Positions 25,197 through 35,700 of a DNA stretch of 64,000 bases are shown here, piece after piece (the stretch's first letter is position 1; each line of letters begins with the position of its first letter). The stretch comes from Lewinellaceae bacterium (GTDB taxonomy: Bacteria; Bacteroidota; Bacteroidia; Chitinophagales; Saprospiraceae). The notes under the pieces are model-generated. The model was not told the DNA's origin and searched no databases. It was given only the letters and a program-made list of their open reading frames with translations. The stretch covers positions 124,001-188,000 of the forward strand of contig JACJYG010000005.1 of assembly GCA_020636215.1 (NCBI GenBank). The letters run 5' to 3'. Both the position numbers and the translations under genes were made by a program.

Positions 25197-27815
25197 TCAG
25201 CCCGGAAATTCCTTTTCTAAAAAAACCACCGTCTCGTCCCGCATTTTTTTCACCTGTTCCAGGAATGCTTTCAAGGCCGCCGTATCCGGCGATGGGCTTC
25301 TCGCTTCCAGTTCCAGTTTTTTTAAGACTTCACCCAGCGTACTGGCAAAGCCCATGTAGGCGGCGGTGCTTTTCATGCTGTGGGCGGCAGTGGCGGCTTC
25401 GCCGAAGTTGTTGGATCGCAGCGCCTTTTCCATCCGTTCCAGTTCTTTGGCGGACTGGCTGACGAAAAGGCCGGCCATTTCCTGCAGCACGGCCGGTTCG
25501 CCTTTAGAGATGTCGAGCACATATTGCCGGTCGAAGCCTTCGGGTGATTTTCCAGTGGGTATGGATGGGGTGCTTGCTCCTTTTTCAGGACGGCCTTGTG
25601 GGGCGTAGCGCACAATCAGGGCATAGAGTTCGGCCTCCTTGATGGGCTTGGAGATGTAGTCGTTCATGCCATAGCTGATGCATTTTTCCCGCTCGCCGGC
25701 GAAGGCGTGGGCGGTGGTGGCGATGATGGGCACGTCGAGGCGCAGTTTCTGACGGATAGTGCGGGCGGCGGTATAGCCGTCCATTTCAGGCATTTGGATA
25801 TCCATCAGCACCAGGTCGTAAGCTTTTCGGCGGAGTAGGTCGAGGGCGGCCCGTCCGTTTTCAGCATAGTCGTAGCGAAAGCCCCAGCTTTCCAGCATCA
25901 ACTCGGCGATGCGGCGGTTCATCGGGTTGTCTTCTACGATGAGGATATTCACCTTTTGATTTTTGAAACTGCCGGCTTGCTGTTGGCCGCCATTCCCGTT
26001 GCCAACCGTGGCTTCGGCAATGGAATAGGGGATCTCGAAAATGAAGTTAGCGCCCTTTCCTTCTTCGCTTTCCACGGTAATGCGCCCGCCCTGCAGTTCG
26101 ACGAGCTGTTTGGAAATGGTGAGCCCCAGGCCGGCGCCGCCAAAACGGCGGGTAGTGTCGGAGGTGGCTTGCCCGAAGCGGTCGAAGATGGCTTCCAGTT
26201 TATCGGAAGGGATTCCGATGCCGGTGTCCTGTACGCTGAAGCGAATGAGCACGTTCTTGTCTTCCCGGCTCACCTGGCCGACCTCCAGTTTGACGCCGCC
26301 AACGCTGGTGAACTTAAAGGCGTTGCCCAGGAGGTTGACCAGGATCTGGGTCAGGCGCGTGGGGTCGCCCAGCACGGCTTCCGGCAGGGTATCGTCCGCT
26401 CGCACTTCAAATTTCAGGCGTGTTTCCTCTGCCCGGTAGCGGAACATATTGTCTATCGAGTGAAGCAGCCCCGGCAGGGAGAAGGGGATGCGTTCGAGGT
26501 GCAGCGCCCCGGCTTCGATCTTTGAGAAGTCCAGGACGTCGTTGATGATGGCGAGCAGGTTTTCGCTGCTCGTTCGGATGTTATCGGAAAATTCCTTTTG
26601 GTTGGGGCTCAGTTCGGTGCGTTGTAGCAGGTTTGAAAAACCGAGAATGGCGTTGAGCGGCGTGCGGATCTCATGGCTCATATTGGCTACGAACTGCTCT
26701 TTGAGCAGGCTCGAACGCTCGGCGGATTGAAGGGCCTGTTCGAGTTTGTCTTCTATTTCCTTCCTTTCGGAAAAATCCATGAGGGCGGAACGGGCGTATA
26801 AAAATTTTCCGTTTTCATCAAACACGGCTCTGCTGCTGGCGATTATGTTCATAATGGAGCCATCTTTGCGTTGCAGCGCCCACTGTTTACTGTCCATCCG
26901 GCCCGTATTGATCAATTCGGTTCTGAACTCATTGGCTTCCTTAAAACGATCTTGCGGCAAGAGGTTGGTGATTTTAAATTTCCCCACTACCTCCTCCCGG
27001 TTGTAGCCGAGCCAGTCGAGTTCCGTCTGGTTCATTTCGAGGATGTTGCCCTCGGCGTCGGTGGAATGGAATCCAATGGGGGCATTATCGAAAAGGTCTT
27101 TGATAAAGGTGAGGTGCTGCTCCAGTTCGTGTTGCTTTTGGCCTTTATCTTTTTCGGCCCGGTACCGGCGGCGGGCGGTTTTTACTAAATAAAAAATGGA
27201 AAAGGCGGTGATGGCCAGCACGGCCAAAACACTAAGCCAGCTGATGGTGCGCAACCGGCCGGAAGTTTTGGATTTCTGAAGAAAATAGTTTTCCAGGTGT
27301 TCCCGGTGGCGCTGCCGGAGGGAATCGGTCAGGGCAGTGATGCTGTCGCGAAGCAGGATACCCCGGCCGCTGCTCAGCATTTGAGCGGCGGCGACGCTAC
27401 CCCCCTGATGGAAACTGTCCAACGCGTTTTTGTTGAAGCGTATCTTCTCGTCAACCAATTCCTCCAGGTGCTCCAAATAGTTTTCCTGCGAAGATTCATG
27501 GAAAAACCGGCGGATGGCGACGATGTCCTGTTTGGCCATTTTCAGGCCTTCTTCCGCGGAGGCGGCATATTTTTCATCTTCCAGGATTACAAGGCTTCGC
27601 AGGGAGCTTTCCACCTCTACTAAATGGTGGTCGAGGTTTCTGAGCAGTTCGTTGGCATCATAAGATTCCTCGATGATGAGGGAGGACCCCTCGTACTCGT
27701 CCAGCGTTTTGATTGCGAAAAGATGGGTGAAAATAATCAACGCCAGCGCCAGCAGCAGCGTGATGGCCACCTGCCAGTCTTTTCGGTCAAGGTTAAATAT
27801 GCCGGATTTTTTCAT
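25197..27815 (-). CDS. Hybrid sensor histidine kinase with REC and HPt domains
   Basis: 872 residues, inner membrane. TM1 is at about 15-35, a periplasmic helical sensor at 36-188 (CHASE3-like), TM2 at 190-211. Then PAS (about 235-350), HisKA with phospho-His381 in MSHEIRTPLN, HATPase (N-box LLGNAF, G-boxes DTGIGI and GGAGLGL), a receiver with Asp672 (MDIQMPEMDG) and a C-terminal HPt with His812 (AHSMKST). So the phosphorelay is His-Asp-His inside one chain, needing an external response regulator. The LytTR regulator gene upstream on the same strand is the obvious candidate partner, though LytTR regulators more often pair with HisK_5/LytS kinases. Confidence 0.93.
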   Translation of the reverse strand: MKKSGIFNLDRKDWQVAITLLLALALIIFTHLFAIKTLDEYEGSSLIIEESYDANELLRNLDHHLVEVESSLRSLVILEDEKYAASAEEGLKMAKQDIVAIRRFFHESSQENYLEHLEELVDEKIRFNKNALDSFHQGGSVAAAQMLSSGRGILLRDSITALTDSLRQRHREHLENYFLQKSKTSGRLRTISWLSVLAVLAITAFSIFYLVKTARRRYRAEKDKGQKQHELEQHLTFIKDLFDNAPIGFHSTDAEGNILEMNQTELDWLGYNREEVVGKFKITNLLPQDRFKEANEFRTELINTGRMDSKQWALQRKDGSIMNIIASSRAVFDENGKFLYARSALMDFSERKEIEDKLEQALQSAERSSLLKEQFVANMSHEIRTPLNAILGFSNLLQRTELSPNQKEFSDNIRTSSENLLAIINDVLDFSKIEAGALHLERIPFSLPGLLHSIDNMFRYRAEETRLKFEVRADDTLPEAVLGDPTRLTQILVNLLGNAFKFTSVGGVKLEVGQVSREDKNVLIRFSVQDTGIGIPSDKLEAIFDRFGQATSDTTRRFGGAGLGLTISKQLVELQGGRITVESEEGKGANFIFEIPYSIAEATVGNGNGGQQQAGSFKNQKVNILIVEDNPMNRRIAELMLESWGFRYDYAENGRAALDLLRRKAYDLVLMDIQMPEMDGYTAARTIRQKLRLDVPIIATTAHAFAGEREKCISYGMNDYISKPIKEAELYALIVRYAPQGRPEKGASTPSIPTGKSPEGFDRQYVLDISKGEPAVLQEMAGLFVSQSAKELERMEKALRSNNFGEAATAAHSMKSTAAYMGFASTLGEVLKKLELEARSPSPDTAALKAFLEQVKKMRDETVVFLEKEFPG

Positions 27816-27860
27816 ATTAAAACCGCTCGTTTTTGCTACGAACGCCCCCTATGTTGAGGC

Positions 27861-27879
27861 GCTTTTTTGAAAAGCGCAG
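27861..27879. terminator. Short hairpin between regulator and kinase genes
   Basis: GCGCTTTT and AAAAGCGC close a 3-base loop in the 124-bp gap between the LytTR gene and the kinase gene. It may reduce read-through from the regulator into the kinase. Confidence 0.4.
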
Positions 27880-27939
27880 GCCAGCGTAATTGGAATTTCA
27901 GGGAAAGACAAATTGTGATTGATAAGTCACTCCTGTTGA

Positions 27940-28635
27940 TCATAATACGTTTAGCTTGCGTATCAACTCCCCTTTGGCGGTTTCAGCTACCGGCACGATG
28001 TGTTTACCGACCTGCAGTGAATTCTGTTCCAGGTTGGAAATTTTATCCAGGGCGACGATGTAGCTGCGATGCACCCGCAGGAAACGGTTGCTGGGCAGCC
28101 GCTCTTCCAGGGCTTTCATAGTCAGATGGACGGGATGTTTCTTGTCCGCTGTCTGGAAGACCACATAATCCCCCAGGGCCTGGACAAAGAGGATATCGTC
28201 GAAATCGATGCGGAGCAGGCTGTTATTTACCCGGGCAAAGAGATAACTAGGCCCCAATTCCTGTAAGGTGGCCAGTTGTTGGGCTTCATAGCGTTCTTGA
28301 GCCCGTTGAATGGCTTTCAGCAGCCGGGGCAGGGCGACAGGTTTCACGATATAGTCCACCACCTGAAGGTCAAAGCCCTCCACGGCGTAGTCGGCCTTAG
28401 AAGTAATGAGGATGGCCAGCGGTTGATGTTCGAGGTTTTTGAGCAGCTCCAGCCCGCTCATTCCGGGCATCTCCACGTCGAGCAGGAGTAGGTCGGCGGG
28501 GTCTTTTTGTAAAAAATTGAAGGCCTCCATAGCGCTTTCACATTCTCCGGCGAGCTCCAGTCCTTCAATTTCCGAGGCCATGTTGCGCAGCGCAAGGCGA
28601 GCGAGTGGGTTATCGTCAATGATGAGGCAGGTCAT
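27940..28635 (-). CDS. LytTR-type response regulator
   Basis: 231 residues, cytoplasmic DNA-binding regulator. An N-terminal receiver (acidic pocket IIDDNP, phospho-Asp53 in LLDVEMPGMSG, conserved Lys in ITSKADYAVEGF) is followed by a LytTR domain from about 130 (VNNSLLRIDFDDILFVQALGDYVVFQT, RFLRVHRSYIVALDKI). It lies upstream of the hybrid kinase on the same strand, 124 bp away. Target genes are unknown; no LytTR-type direct repeats were recognised upstream. Confidence 0.93.
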   Translation of the reverse strand: MTCLIIDDNPLARLALRNMASEIEGLELAGECESAMEAFNFLQKDPADLLLLDVEMPGMSGLELLKNLEHQPLAILITSKADYAVEGFDLQVVDYIVKPVALPRLLKAIQRAQERYEAQQLATLQELGPSYLFARVNNSLLRIDFDDILFVQALGDYVVFQTADKKHPVHLTMKALEERLPSNRFLRVHRSYIVALDKISNLEQNSLQVGKHIVPVAETAKGELIRKLNVL

Positions 28636-28689
28636 GTACAGAGCTCCTTGGTTTGAGCTCTAAAGGTAGGGAAAGGATTGGAGAGTTGG

Positions 28690-28747
28690 AAAAAATACAG
28701 GAGCCATGCGAATCCTTGGATGGTATCGCTGTTTCGCATGGCTCCTG
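28690..28747 (-). terminator. Intrinsic terminator after the YceI gene
   Basis: A perfect 15-bp stem, CAGGAGCCATGCGAA (28698-28712) with its complement at 28733-28747, followed on the minus strand by TATTTTTTCC. It lies 13 bp past the stop of the YceI gene and is one of the clearest terminators in the window. Confidence 0.85.
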
Positions 28748-28759
28748 TTCCAATAAACC

Positions 28760-29302
28760 TCAACCGGCGAGCGGTTTGTCAAAAACCAGGCTTACCTTCA
28801 TCGGGATATTGGGCGGGACCAGGTCGAAGGGCGGCGAAGTGATGAAATAATCGCGGATGGGAAGGTTGAACGTTCCATGGAAGATCAGCTCCTTATCGGT
28901 TTTGGAAGGCGTGAATTCAATGGTCACCGGTGCAAAGCCGCCGCGGAATTCCATTGTTCCATGAACGCTTAGGCCCTTGTGCGTTTGGATGATGTTTTTA
29001 CTCCGGAAACGCATAGTCGGATAAGTCCAGCTGCCGCCTACCCAGGCGAGGTAACCGGAATTCTGCCCGACAAAGGAGTTGAGGGGCACTTCGAAGTTGA
29101 GCTGCTCTACCGCCCCGGTAGTGTCGTTTACGGCAATTTGCCCGCTTAATTGATTACTTTCCCCTTCAATGGGAAATACAGGGCCAAAGGACACCTCATA
29201 AGATATCTTGGTGCTGGTTGCTTCCTGAGCTACTGCGGAGCGGGGATGGCCGGCCAACCCGGCTACCAGCAAAAACAGGCTTAAAAAGAGAGTGTTTTTC
29301 AT
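28760..29302 (-). CDS. YceI family exported protein
   Basis: 180 residues from the ATG at 29302 (MKNTLFLSLFLLVAGLAG, signal peptide); a longer reading would add 38 basic residues and is rejected. The mature protein has the YceI lipocalin-like pattern (KISYEVSFGPVFPIEGESNQLSGQIAVND, PTMRFRSKNI, HGTMEFRG). Family members bind isoprenoid-type lipids in the periplasm. A truncated paralogue lies at 50.0 kb. Monocistronic, with its own terminator. Confidence 0.87.
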   Translation of the reverse strand: MKNTLFLSLFLLVAGLAGHPRSAVAQEATSTKISYEVSFGPVFPIEGESNQLSGQIAVNDTTGAVEQLNFEVPLNSFVGQNSGYLAWVGGSWTYPTMRFRSKNIIQTHKGLSVHGTMEFRGGFAPVTIEFTPSKTDKELIFHGTFNLPIRDYFITSPPFDLVPPNIPMKVSLVFDKPLAG

Positions 29303-29499
29303 GGCTTTAATTTTTACATTTATGAGAAGCTTTTTGATGGGCCCTCGCCGCCCGCTGACTCCCTGTCGCCTATGTGCCAAAGCCGCTTCGGCGACGGCGC
29401 GAAGGGAGAGCCCCATACCTGCAACCTCCTGATTTCATTGAACATAACTCATGTTTTCTTTATCCGCCGTTTCTTACTTTACTGCGGGTTGTGCTTTCT

Positions 29500-30051
29500 T
29501 CAAAAAGGCGCTTCCTCCATCCGCGCCGGTGCGTTTGCATTACCACGAGGCCTGCCTGTAATAGTTTGCGCTACATTCACAAAGAACATATTCATCAAGT
29601 GTTTGACCAGGGCTGCCAGGAAACCGTCATCGGTATCCAGAAAGTTGTCATTTCCAAAATCGATCGCCAGGGAAAAGCGGGTGGTTGGTTGAACGGCTAA
29701 GGGATCTTGCTGAGCACCCAGTGGTTCGATCAGAAGGTAAGCATCCACGGTATGCTGGCACAAATTCGGCCAATATAGGCCCGTAGTATGGTATTCCCTA
29801 TCCACACCATCCACCTCGGTGGTAACCGGTGGGCGGGGCTGGTCTTCTCCGGGCTGAACCGGCGGGAACATCAGGTAGGTAAAAGCCTTCCATTCACTGA
29901 GCACCAGATCCGGATCCACACCGGGCAAGCGCATGACAAAGCCCTCTTTCTCCCCTTCAGAGAGGGATAGGGTGGCCAATGCTATCTTGGGCAGGGGTTG
30001 CGCCCCTAGGCCATGGAAAGCGAGCAGAAAAATTATGGGTAAATATTTCAT
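29500..30051 (-). CDS. Exported protein of unknown function
   Basis: 183 residues with a signal peptide ending near LGAQ. The mature part mentions no known motif; it is rich in Pro and acidic residues in the middle (PPVQPGEDQPRPPVTTEVDG). No family recognised. It stands between the YceI gene and the MFS remnant. Confidence 0.6.
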   Translation of the reverse strand: MKYLPIIFLLAFHGLGAQPLPKIALATLSLSEGEKEGFVMRLPGVDPDLVLSEWKAFTYLMFPPVQPGEDQPRPPVTTEVDGVDREYHTTGLYWPNLCQHTVDAYLLIEPLGAQQDPLAVQPTTRFSLAIDFGNDNFLDTDDGFLAALVKHLMNMFFVNVAQTITGRPRGNANAPARMEEAPF

Positions 30052-30120
30052 CGATCAAGCAGATTGGCGGTTATTTAATTGTTTGGAAAGACCAAAGGCA
30101 TGGAAAAAGTCACAGCTCAA

Positions 30121-30450
30121 TTAATGCACCGAAATACTCCCGGGTACAGCTTGCGTTTTTACCCGCTTGATCAAAAAAACAATGGGAATGCAGATCAGGA
30201 AAAATACGCCGAGAGTCATGAAAACATCTACGTAAGTGGCCAGGTAGGCTTGTTTCGCCAGCAGGCCGTTCAAGTTCATGTAGGCCTGTTGTTTGGCTTC
30301 AAGGGCATTGGCGCCGCCGGCAATGCCCTGGAAGAAACGAAAGAGCACCAATTCCCAAATGCTGGTGGATAGCCCGCAAAAAACCGAAGCGGTGGTGAAA
30401 ACGATGACGGAGGTGATGAAACAGTTGCGCGCTCCGCGTAAGGCGATGTT
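30121..30450 (-). pseudogene. Internally deleted DHA2/EmrB-type MFS transporter remnant
   Basis: One minus-strand frame reads RGARNCFITSVIVF, then VFCGLSTSIWELVLFRFFQGIAGGA, which is the TM3-TM4 region (motif RFFQGIGGG) of a DHA2 drug transporter. It then jumps directly to EAKQQAYMNLNGLLAKQAYLATYVDVF, the characteristic C-terminal end of such transporters. About 350 residues between these parts and the first two helices are missing. No start codon fits the upstream end, which runs into the tamL stop. Only the last 76 residues follow an ATG. This is a decayed gene. Confidence 0.75.
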
Positions 30451-30451
30451 T

Positions 30452-32728
30452 TCAGAACGGGTAGCCGATGGCCAGGTGCCACACCAGGTTGTCCGAACGC
30501 CATTGCTTGTTCAGGAAATCCAATTGGTTGAGGGTCCATTCGAAGCCTTTATTGAGGATCGGTTTACGGACGGGAAAGGCGGCGTCGACGCGAATGACGA
30601 AGTAGTCAAAATCGGCCCTTAACCCCAGGCCGGCGCCTATGGCAATTTCTTTCAGGAAGCTGTTCCATTCAAACTGCCCTTCCTGATTGTCTCCAATCGA
30701 TTGATTGAGCAGCCAGATATTGCCGGCATCGGCGAAAACAGCGCCTTTCAGGTAAGAAAACAGGCCAAAACGGTATTCCGTATTGAGTTCCAGCATAATA
30801 TCGCCGGTTTGATCGAAGAAATTGACCTGCTGGAAATCCGGGTTGACATAAGCGCCCGGGCCGAGTTCCCGCAGTTGAAAGGCCCGCATGCTGTTGGAGC
30901 CTCCAACGAAGAACTGCTCACTGTAGGGCGCGATATTCAGATTGCCATAAGGCGCCACGATACCGGCCGTCAAGCGGTTTGCCCAGGTGTGGGTTCTGCG
31001 TTGCAGGTAATAGCGGGTATCTACCACTATTTTTGCGAACTGACTAAAAGGGCTGCCTCCTAATCCGTAAGGTTTTTTCCCATTCCCCAGGGCGCCGGCC
31101 AGGGCGGAGGGAATATTGCCCGCTAATCCAAAGGTGGCCGCGCCATAAAAATAGGGTTGAATTTTGTCCAGATCCTGGGTGGAATAGGTAAACTGATACT
31201 CTCCGCCCAGAATTAATACGTTTTCCAGGCTGTTTTTCAGCCGGCTGTCCTGATCCAGTTTTTTTTGAAAATCCGGATCGATCCGGAAGGTTTGGCTTTG
31301 CGTGATGGACAGGGGCGTCCATAGGTGCCGGAGTTTGCGGTTGGCCCGCCAATCGTAGGCCATTTGGGCGGCCAGGCGGTTGATGGTAAAGAAACCGGTG
31401 CGGATCTGATAGGTGTTTGAAAGGCTGAAGCGGGTGCGGGCCACATAATCGCGGTATATTCTGGGAGCGCTGAAGGGCAGCAGCAATTTAGGAATCGCCA
31501 GAGCAGCCCCGGCGGTTATTTCCAGGGTGTTGATAAAGCGATCCTGATTCCCGAGCTGGGTTTCACCTCCAATGGACAAATTGATGGCAAGGTTTTCGGC
31601 TCCGCCCAGCCAGTTCTTGTTCGTAAAGTTGGCCGCCGTCAAAATGCCGAGATAGCTGCCGGACCGGGTATTGGTTTCAAAATCAAAACGGACACTCCTA
31701 AAGGTCGAAGGGGTCAGGTAAAAAGTCCGGTCCAGGTAATTCCGGCCGTTTTCCAATCGGGTTTCCGTCTGGAGGTTGATGAATTTAAAAACATCGAGAT
31801 CCTGCAGGTAATTGAAGGTGCTCGTTTGTAGCCGGCCGTCATACAAGTCTCCGGCTTCCCCCCGGATGGCCTTCCGGAGCAGGCTTTCTTTGAAGAAATG
31901 GGTGTCTTCGATGATGGAGAGGCCTTGGTGCCCGGTGGTATCCTGCTTTTTGCCGCTGGAAGGCGCCAGGGAGTAGCTCGGATATACGAAAGTGCGGCCC
32001 AGCCAATATTTTTTCAGGCTGGTGCTGTCTTCATCCGGTTTCCATCGGACGTATAGGTCCAGGGAATCGGCATAGCCCGTGGTGTCAATATAGTAATAGA
32101 CGTCGTTGGCGGTTACACCGAAGTAGCCATTTTGGGCCGCGAGGGTAGCCAGGCGCGAGCGCTCCATTCGGAGGTTCTCCGCCTGATAGGGCTGGCCTGT
32201 TTTCAGAAAGGATTGTTTTTGATTATCGCGGGTGAGTTGATCCAGAATGGCGGAACCCTCCGGTAGAAAAATGTTGTTGAGCCGGAATAAGTTGTTGGCG
32301 GTGGCCTCATATACCGCCTTCACTTTTTTAGCCTTATTGAGGGTATCCATTCGGACTACCGAATTCAGGTAACCGTTTTCCTTTAAATATTTTTCGAGCA
32401 CCAGCCGGTTGCGATCGGCGGAATCGAAATTAAACAATACAGGCGGCTCCCCAACTTTGTATTTCAGCCAGTATTTGAACCCTTTCCGTTTTTTGGGTTC
32501 CCCGAATAAATTGTAAACCCATAATCTGATGGGGTTATTGGCGGGCGGGCGGACCAGGCTCAACAGCTCTTCCTTTAATACCTTTTTGTTGGCCGGCGCA
32601 GTGGGCTTGGTGAATTGGATGGTTGCTTCTTCAAAGAGTTGCTGGCCCGGAGCCAGCCTTCGGGTAGGCGCGCAGGCGCTCAGAAAGAGAAGCCCCGACA
32701 GAAGGAGGTATAGGTTCGCCGCTTTCAT
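30452..32728 (-). CDS. tamL: TamL, BamA/TamA-like outer-membrane lipoprotein
   Basis: 758 residues. The signal peptide ends in LLFLSAC with lipidated Cys19, followed by three or so POTRA-like regions and a 16-strand-type Omp85 barrel from about 370 that ends in the aromatic signature WHLAIGYPF. A lipidated TamA relative next to TamB is the Bacteroidota arrangement called TamL-TamB, used to assemble outer-membrane proteins or move lipids between membranes. Its start overlaps the tamB stop by 4 bp. The stop codon lies at the edge of the MFS remnant but the protein end is intact. Confidence 0.9.
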   Translation of the reverse strand: MKAANLYLLLSGLLFLSACAPTRRLAPGQQLFEEATIQFTKPTAPANKKVLKEELLSLVRPPANNPIRLWVYNLFGEPKKRKGFKYWLKYKVGEPPVLFNFDSADRNRLVLEKYLKENGYLNSVVRMDTLNKAKKVKAVYEATANNLFRLNNIFLPEGSAILDQLTRDNQKQSFLKTGQPYQAENLRMERSRLATLAAQNGYFGVTANDVYYYIDTTGYADSLDLYVRWKPDEDSTSLKKYWLGRTFVYPSYSLAPSSGKKQDTTGHQGLSIIEDTHFFKESLLRKAIRGEAGDLYDGRLQTSTFNYLQDLDVFKFINLQTETRLENGRNYLDRTFYLTPSTFRSVRFDFETNTRSGSYLGILTAANFTNKNWLGGAENLAINLSIGGETQLGNQDRFINTLEITAGAALAIPKLLLPFSAPRIYRDYVARTRFSLSNTYQIRTGFFTINRLAAQMAYDWRANRKLRHLWTPLSITQSQTFRIDPDFQKKLDQDSRLKNSLENVLILGGEYQFTYSTQDLDKIQPYFYGAATFGLAGNIPSALAGALGNGKKPYGLGGSPFSQFAKIVVDTRYYLQRRTHTWANRLTAGIVAPYGNLNIAPYSEQFFVGGSNSMRAFQLRELGPGAYVNPDFQQVNFFDQTGDIMLELNTEYRFGLFSYLKGAVFADAGNIWLLNQSIGDNQEGQFEWNSFLKEIAIGAGLGLRADFDYFVIRVDAAFPVRKPILNKGFEWTLNQLDFLNKQWRSDNLVWHLAIGYPF

Positions 32729-35700
32729 TGTTTTCGCTTTCTTTCCTTGTTCTCAAAGGTTTTTCGGATAGAAATACCCGCTCCGGCCTTATTGACATTC
32801 CCTTCATAGAGGGCGTCATAGTCGCTTCGCTGATACACGCGCAACAGATAATTACCGTCAGGTGTCAGTTGGTATTCCAGTGCAAAATCACCGGTGATGG
32901 CGGTCAACGCTTGTTGTTCCTGGCCGTTGGCGCCAACATTGAGGTTGCCGCCCACTTTTACCGTAAGCCGGTCATTGAGCAGGCGTTTGGACACCCCCAG
33001 TTGTACTTCGGTCGTGATGCCGCCCTGGCCAGTGGCGGGGTCTACGCCCGGCTTATAGGCTTCCACCCCGAGGTTGATATCAACCCCTTTCAACAGGCCG
33101 CTGGCCAGGCGGTTTAATTCATGGGTCACCAGCTTACTCACACTCGAGAGCAAGGCCGTTTCTCCGGCATTGGTCACCGAAAGGTTGCTGCTGCCGGCGT
33201 TGATGAAACTATTGAACAAAAGCAGGCCAAAGACCTGCGTGTTTAAGGCGGTTTCATCCTGTCCCAATTGTTGCAGGCGGGTTCGGGCGGCATCCGCTAC
33301 GGCGCCTTGTGGATTACCCAGCAGGACGATGTCAAAACTGATGGCCGGTTCCGACAGATCACCGCTTATTTTCATTTGGAGCTGTACATCCGCGCGCTGG
33401 CCGGCCAGCGAAACGTTTTCCCCGCTTAATTGACCCTGAACCAGGTCGGCCAGCGGCACTCTCGTCTGATAGGCGGCAGTAACATCGAGCTTGGCTTTCA
33501 GCGGATCTCCATTAAAACTGATCTGGCTGTTGGGCAAGATCGAAAACTCGCGTTTTAGCAATTGTTCATAACTAAACTCGTATTTTCCTTCCGTGATCTG
33601 ATAATTCCCGAGAATGTTCACATTGCCATCGGTGTCCATGTCGATCGTCAGGTTGGATTTGCCTTTGCACACCAATTTATCACCGGTCAGCGGGTCAATG
33701 ATGATTTGTAAAGCGGCGTCCGGGGTCATCTCCAGGTTGAGCTGGAGGCCTATTCCGGTAGAAACCGTGGGGTGGTTATCCCAATAGCTGGTGTCTCTGC
33801 CCAGGCTGTCCAAAGCCGGCCGCCCGAAAATGATAAAGTCATCCTGGGCAAGGGCTTGTTCATCGGTCAGTGGCGCCACAAAAAATTGGGTGCCCGGCTG
33901 GGTTTTGGCATTGATAAAAAAACGAGGTTCTTCCAGCGGGCCCTGGATGGCAACATCTGTTTGCAGGATCAATTTGCCGTAATACAGGCCATTATCCTTT
34001 TCCGTAGTGTTCAGGAACTGAAAGCGGGCGGCCTTAAAATGGAGGCCCATAGACATATTCTTGAAAAAGCGATGGTTGATCACCCCACTCAAAGTGGCCT
34101 TCTGGCCGTTTGGGTCCAACATCTGGATCTCCCCAAAATCTATTTTATCTTCCGAGAAGGAAATGGCCCCATCGGTTATACGGTATGGAATGTTGACATA
34201 ATCGACTACCGTTTTGATCTGGTTAAGCTGAAGCACGCCATTCAAATCAGGTTCGTCGGGGCTGCCCTTCAGGGTAAATTGGCCGGATAAGTATCCTTCA
34301 CTATCGTGGATCAATTCCTGCAAAAAGGGATCAAGGCTATGCAATTCCAATCGGTTGATATCTGCATTGGCGTTAAAATACTGCTGTTCGATATCATAGG
34401 TTCCTTCCACTTTCAACTGATTCTCCGCGCCGGCCAATGCTGCCGAAAGCAAAATGACCGGCTGGCCATTCCTTTGCCTGGCCTGCAAATTCAGGCCACC
34501 GATCAGGACGGAATCTACCGTCCAATTTTCCAGGCCCAGGTTGGCGGTATAACTTAAATTCGACAGCACATTGCGGGCCTCCAGGCTCCCGTTCAGGATG
34601 CCGCTCATGTAGCCGTCCGGCAGGTCCAGCAATGGCGTCAGGGCGCCGATGTCAAATTGCTTGAAAACCAGCGTGGCGCTACTCGTACTGTCGGTGGCAG
34701 TTCCCTGGCCATTCAACAGGATGGATTCCACTCCTTTTTTCAGGCTTAGCTGATTGATGGCCCATTGATTATTGATCGTATAAACCAATTGATGGGCTGG
34801 GTTCACCGCCCAGTCCTGGCCGTTGAGGCGGATCTGCGGGTCGAACTGTAACTGTATTTCTTCGCCGCTAGTGGCCAGTTTTCCGCCCATTTTCCAGGTG
34901 ACGCTATCAGCGCTTTCGGAAGACCGCACGGTGAACTGCAGGCTGTCCTCCTTTAACAAAGTATAAATAGTGGGCCGGGGAATGATGGTATTGCTTCCAG
35001 CCTGAAAACGCCGGGCGCTGAGTATGCTGGTTACTTGATTTTCTTCATAGGTAGAGCTTAGGCGGAGGCTGTCTATCTGATAATTGGCATATTGCACCAA
35101 GGGCGCCACGGCATCGAGGTTCCACTGCGCTTTGGCCCGGTCAAATTCCAGGCTCAAGTCCAGGGTATCCAGTTTTTTGAGGCCGGGTAAGAGTATCCTG
35201 GCCAGTGCCGAGGGATTACCCATGCGGAGATAAGCCTTGACATTGGTTGGCGGCGAAGGGAATTCACTCATTTCGGTTCCCATCGCGATCTCCGTCGAAT
35301 CAAAGGGAAACAGAATGTCGTGAATGGGGAAGTCCTGATCCACCCAGTCGGTGATCTCCCGGGGAAGCTGGCTCAGGATATATTGGCCTTCCAGACAGAA
35401 TTTTAAAAAATCACTCTTGAGCGTCAAACGCCGGAAGCCGGCCGTATCAACCGTACTGGCCAAGAGGATGGAATCGGCATCAAATTTATTGATGGAGTCG
35501 CGGATGGATAAATGGGACAGGGCCAAACTTCCATTCAGGTCGTCTGTCCGGGAATCCCGGATATCTACCTCCAAATGGGCGCTCCCGCCGAGCGGGCTGG
35601 GATAAAAGCCCAGCGGCATCAAATTTACGGTATCCAATTGCAGGGTGAATTTGTAATCGGGGATAGAATCTTCAAGAGGGAGCCTGCCCTTAAAGGCAAA

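Noticed and set aside
28760..29416. Longer start for the YceI protein at 29416
   Set aside because: It would put 38 basic residues before a textbook signal peptide starting at 29302.
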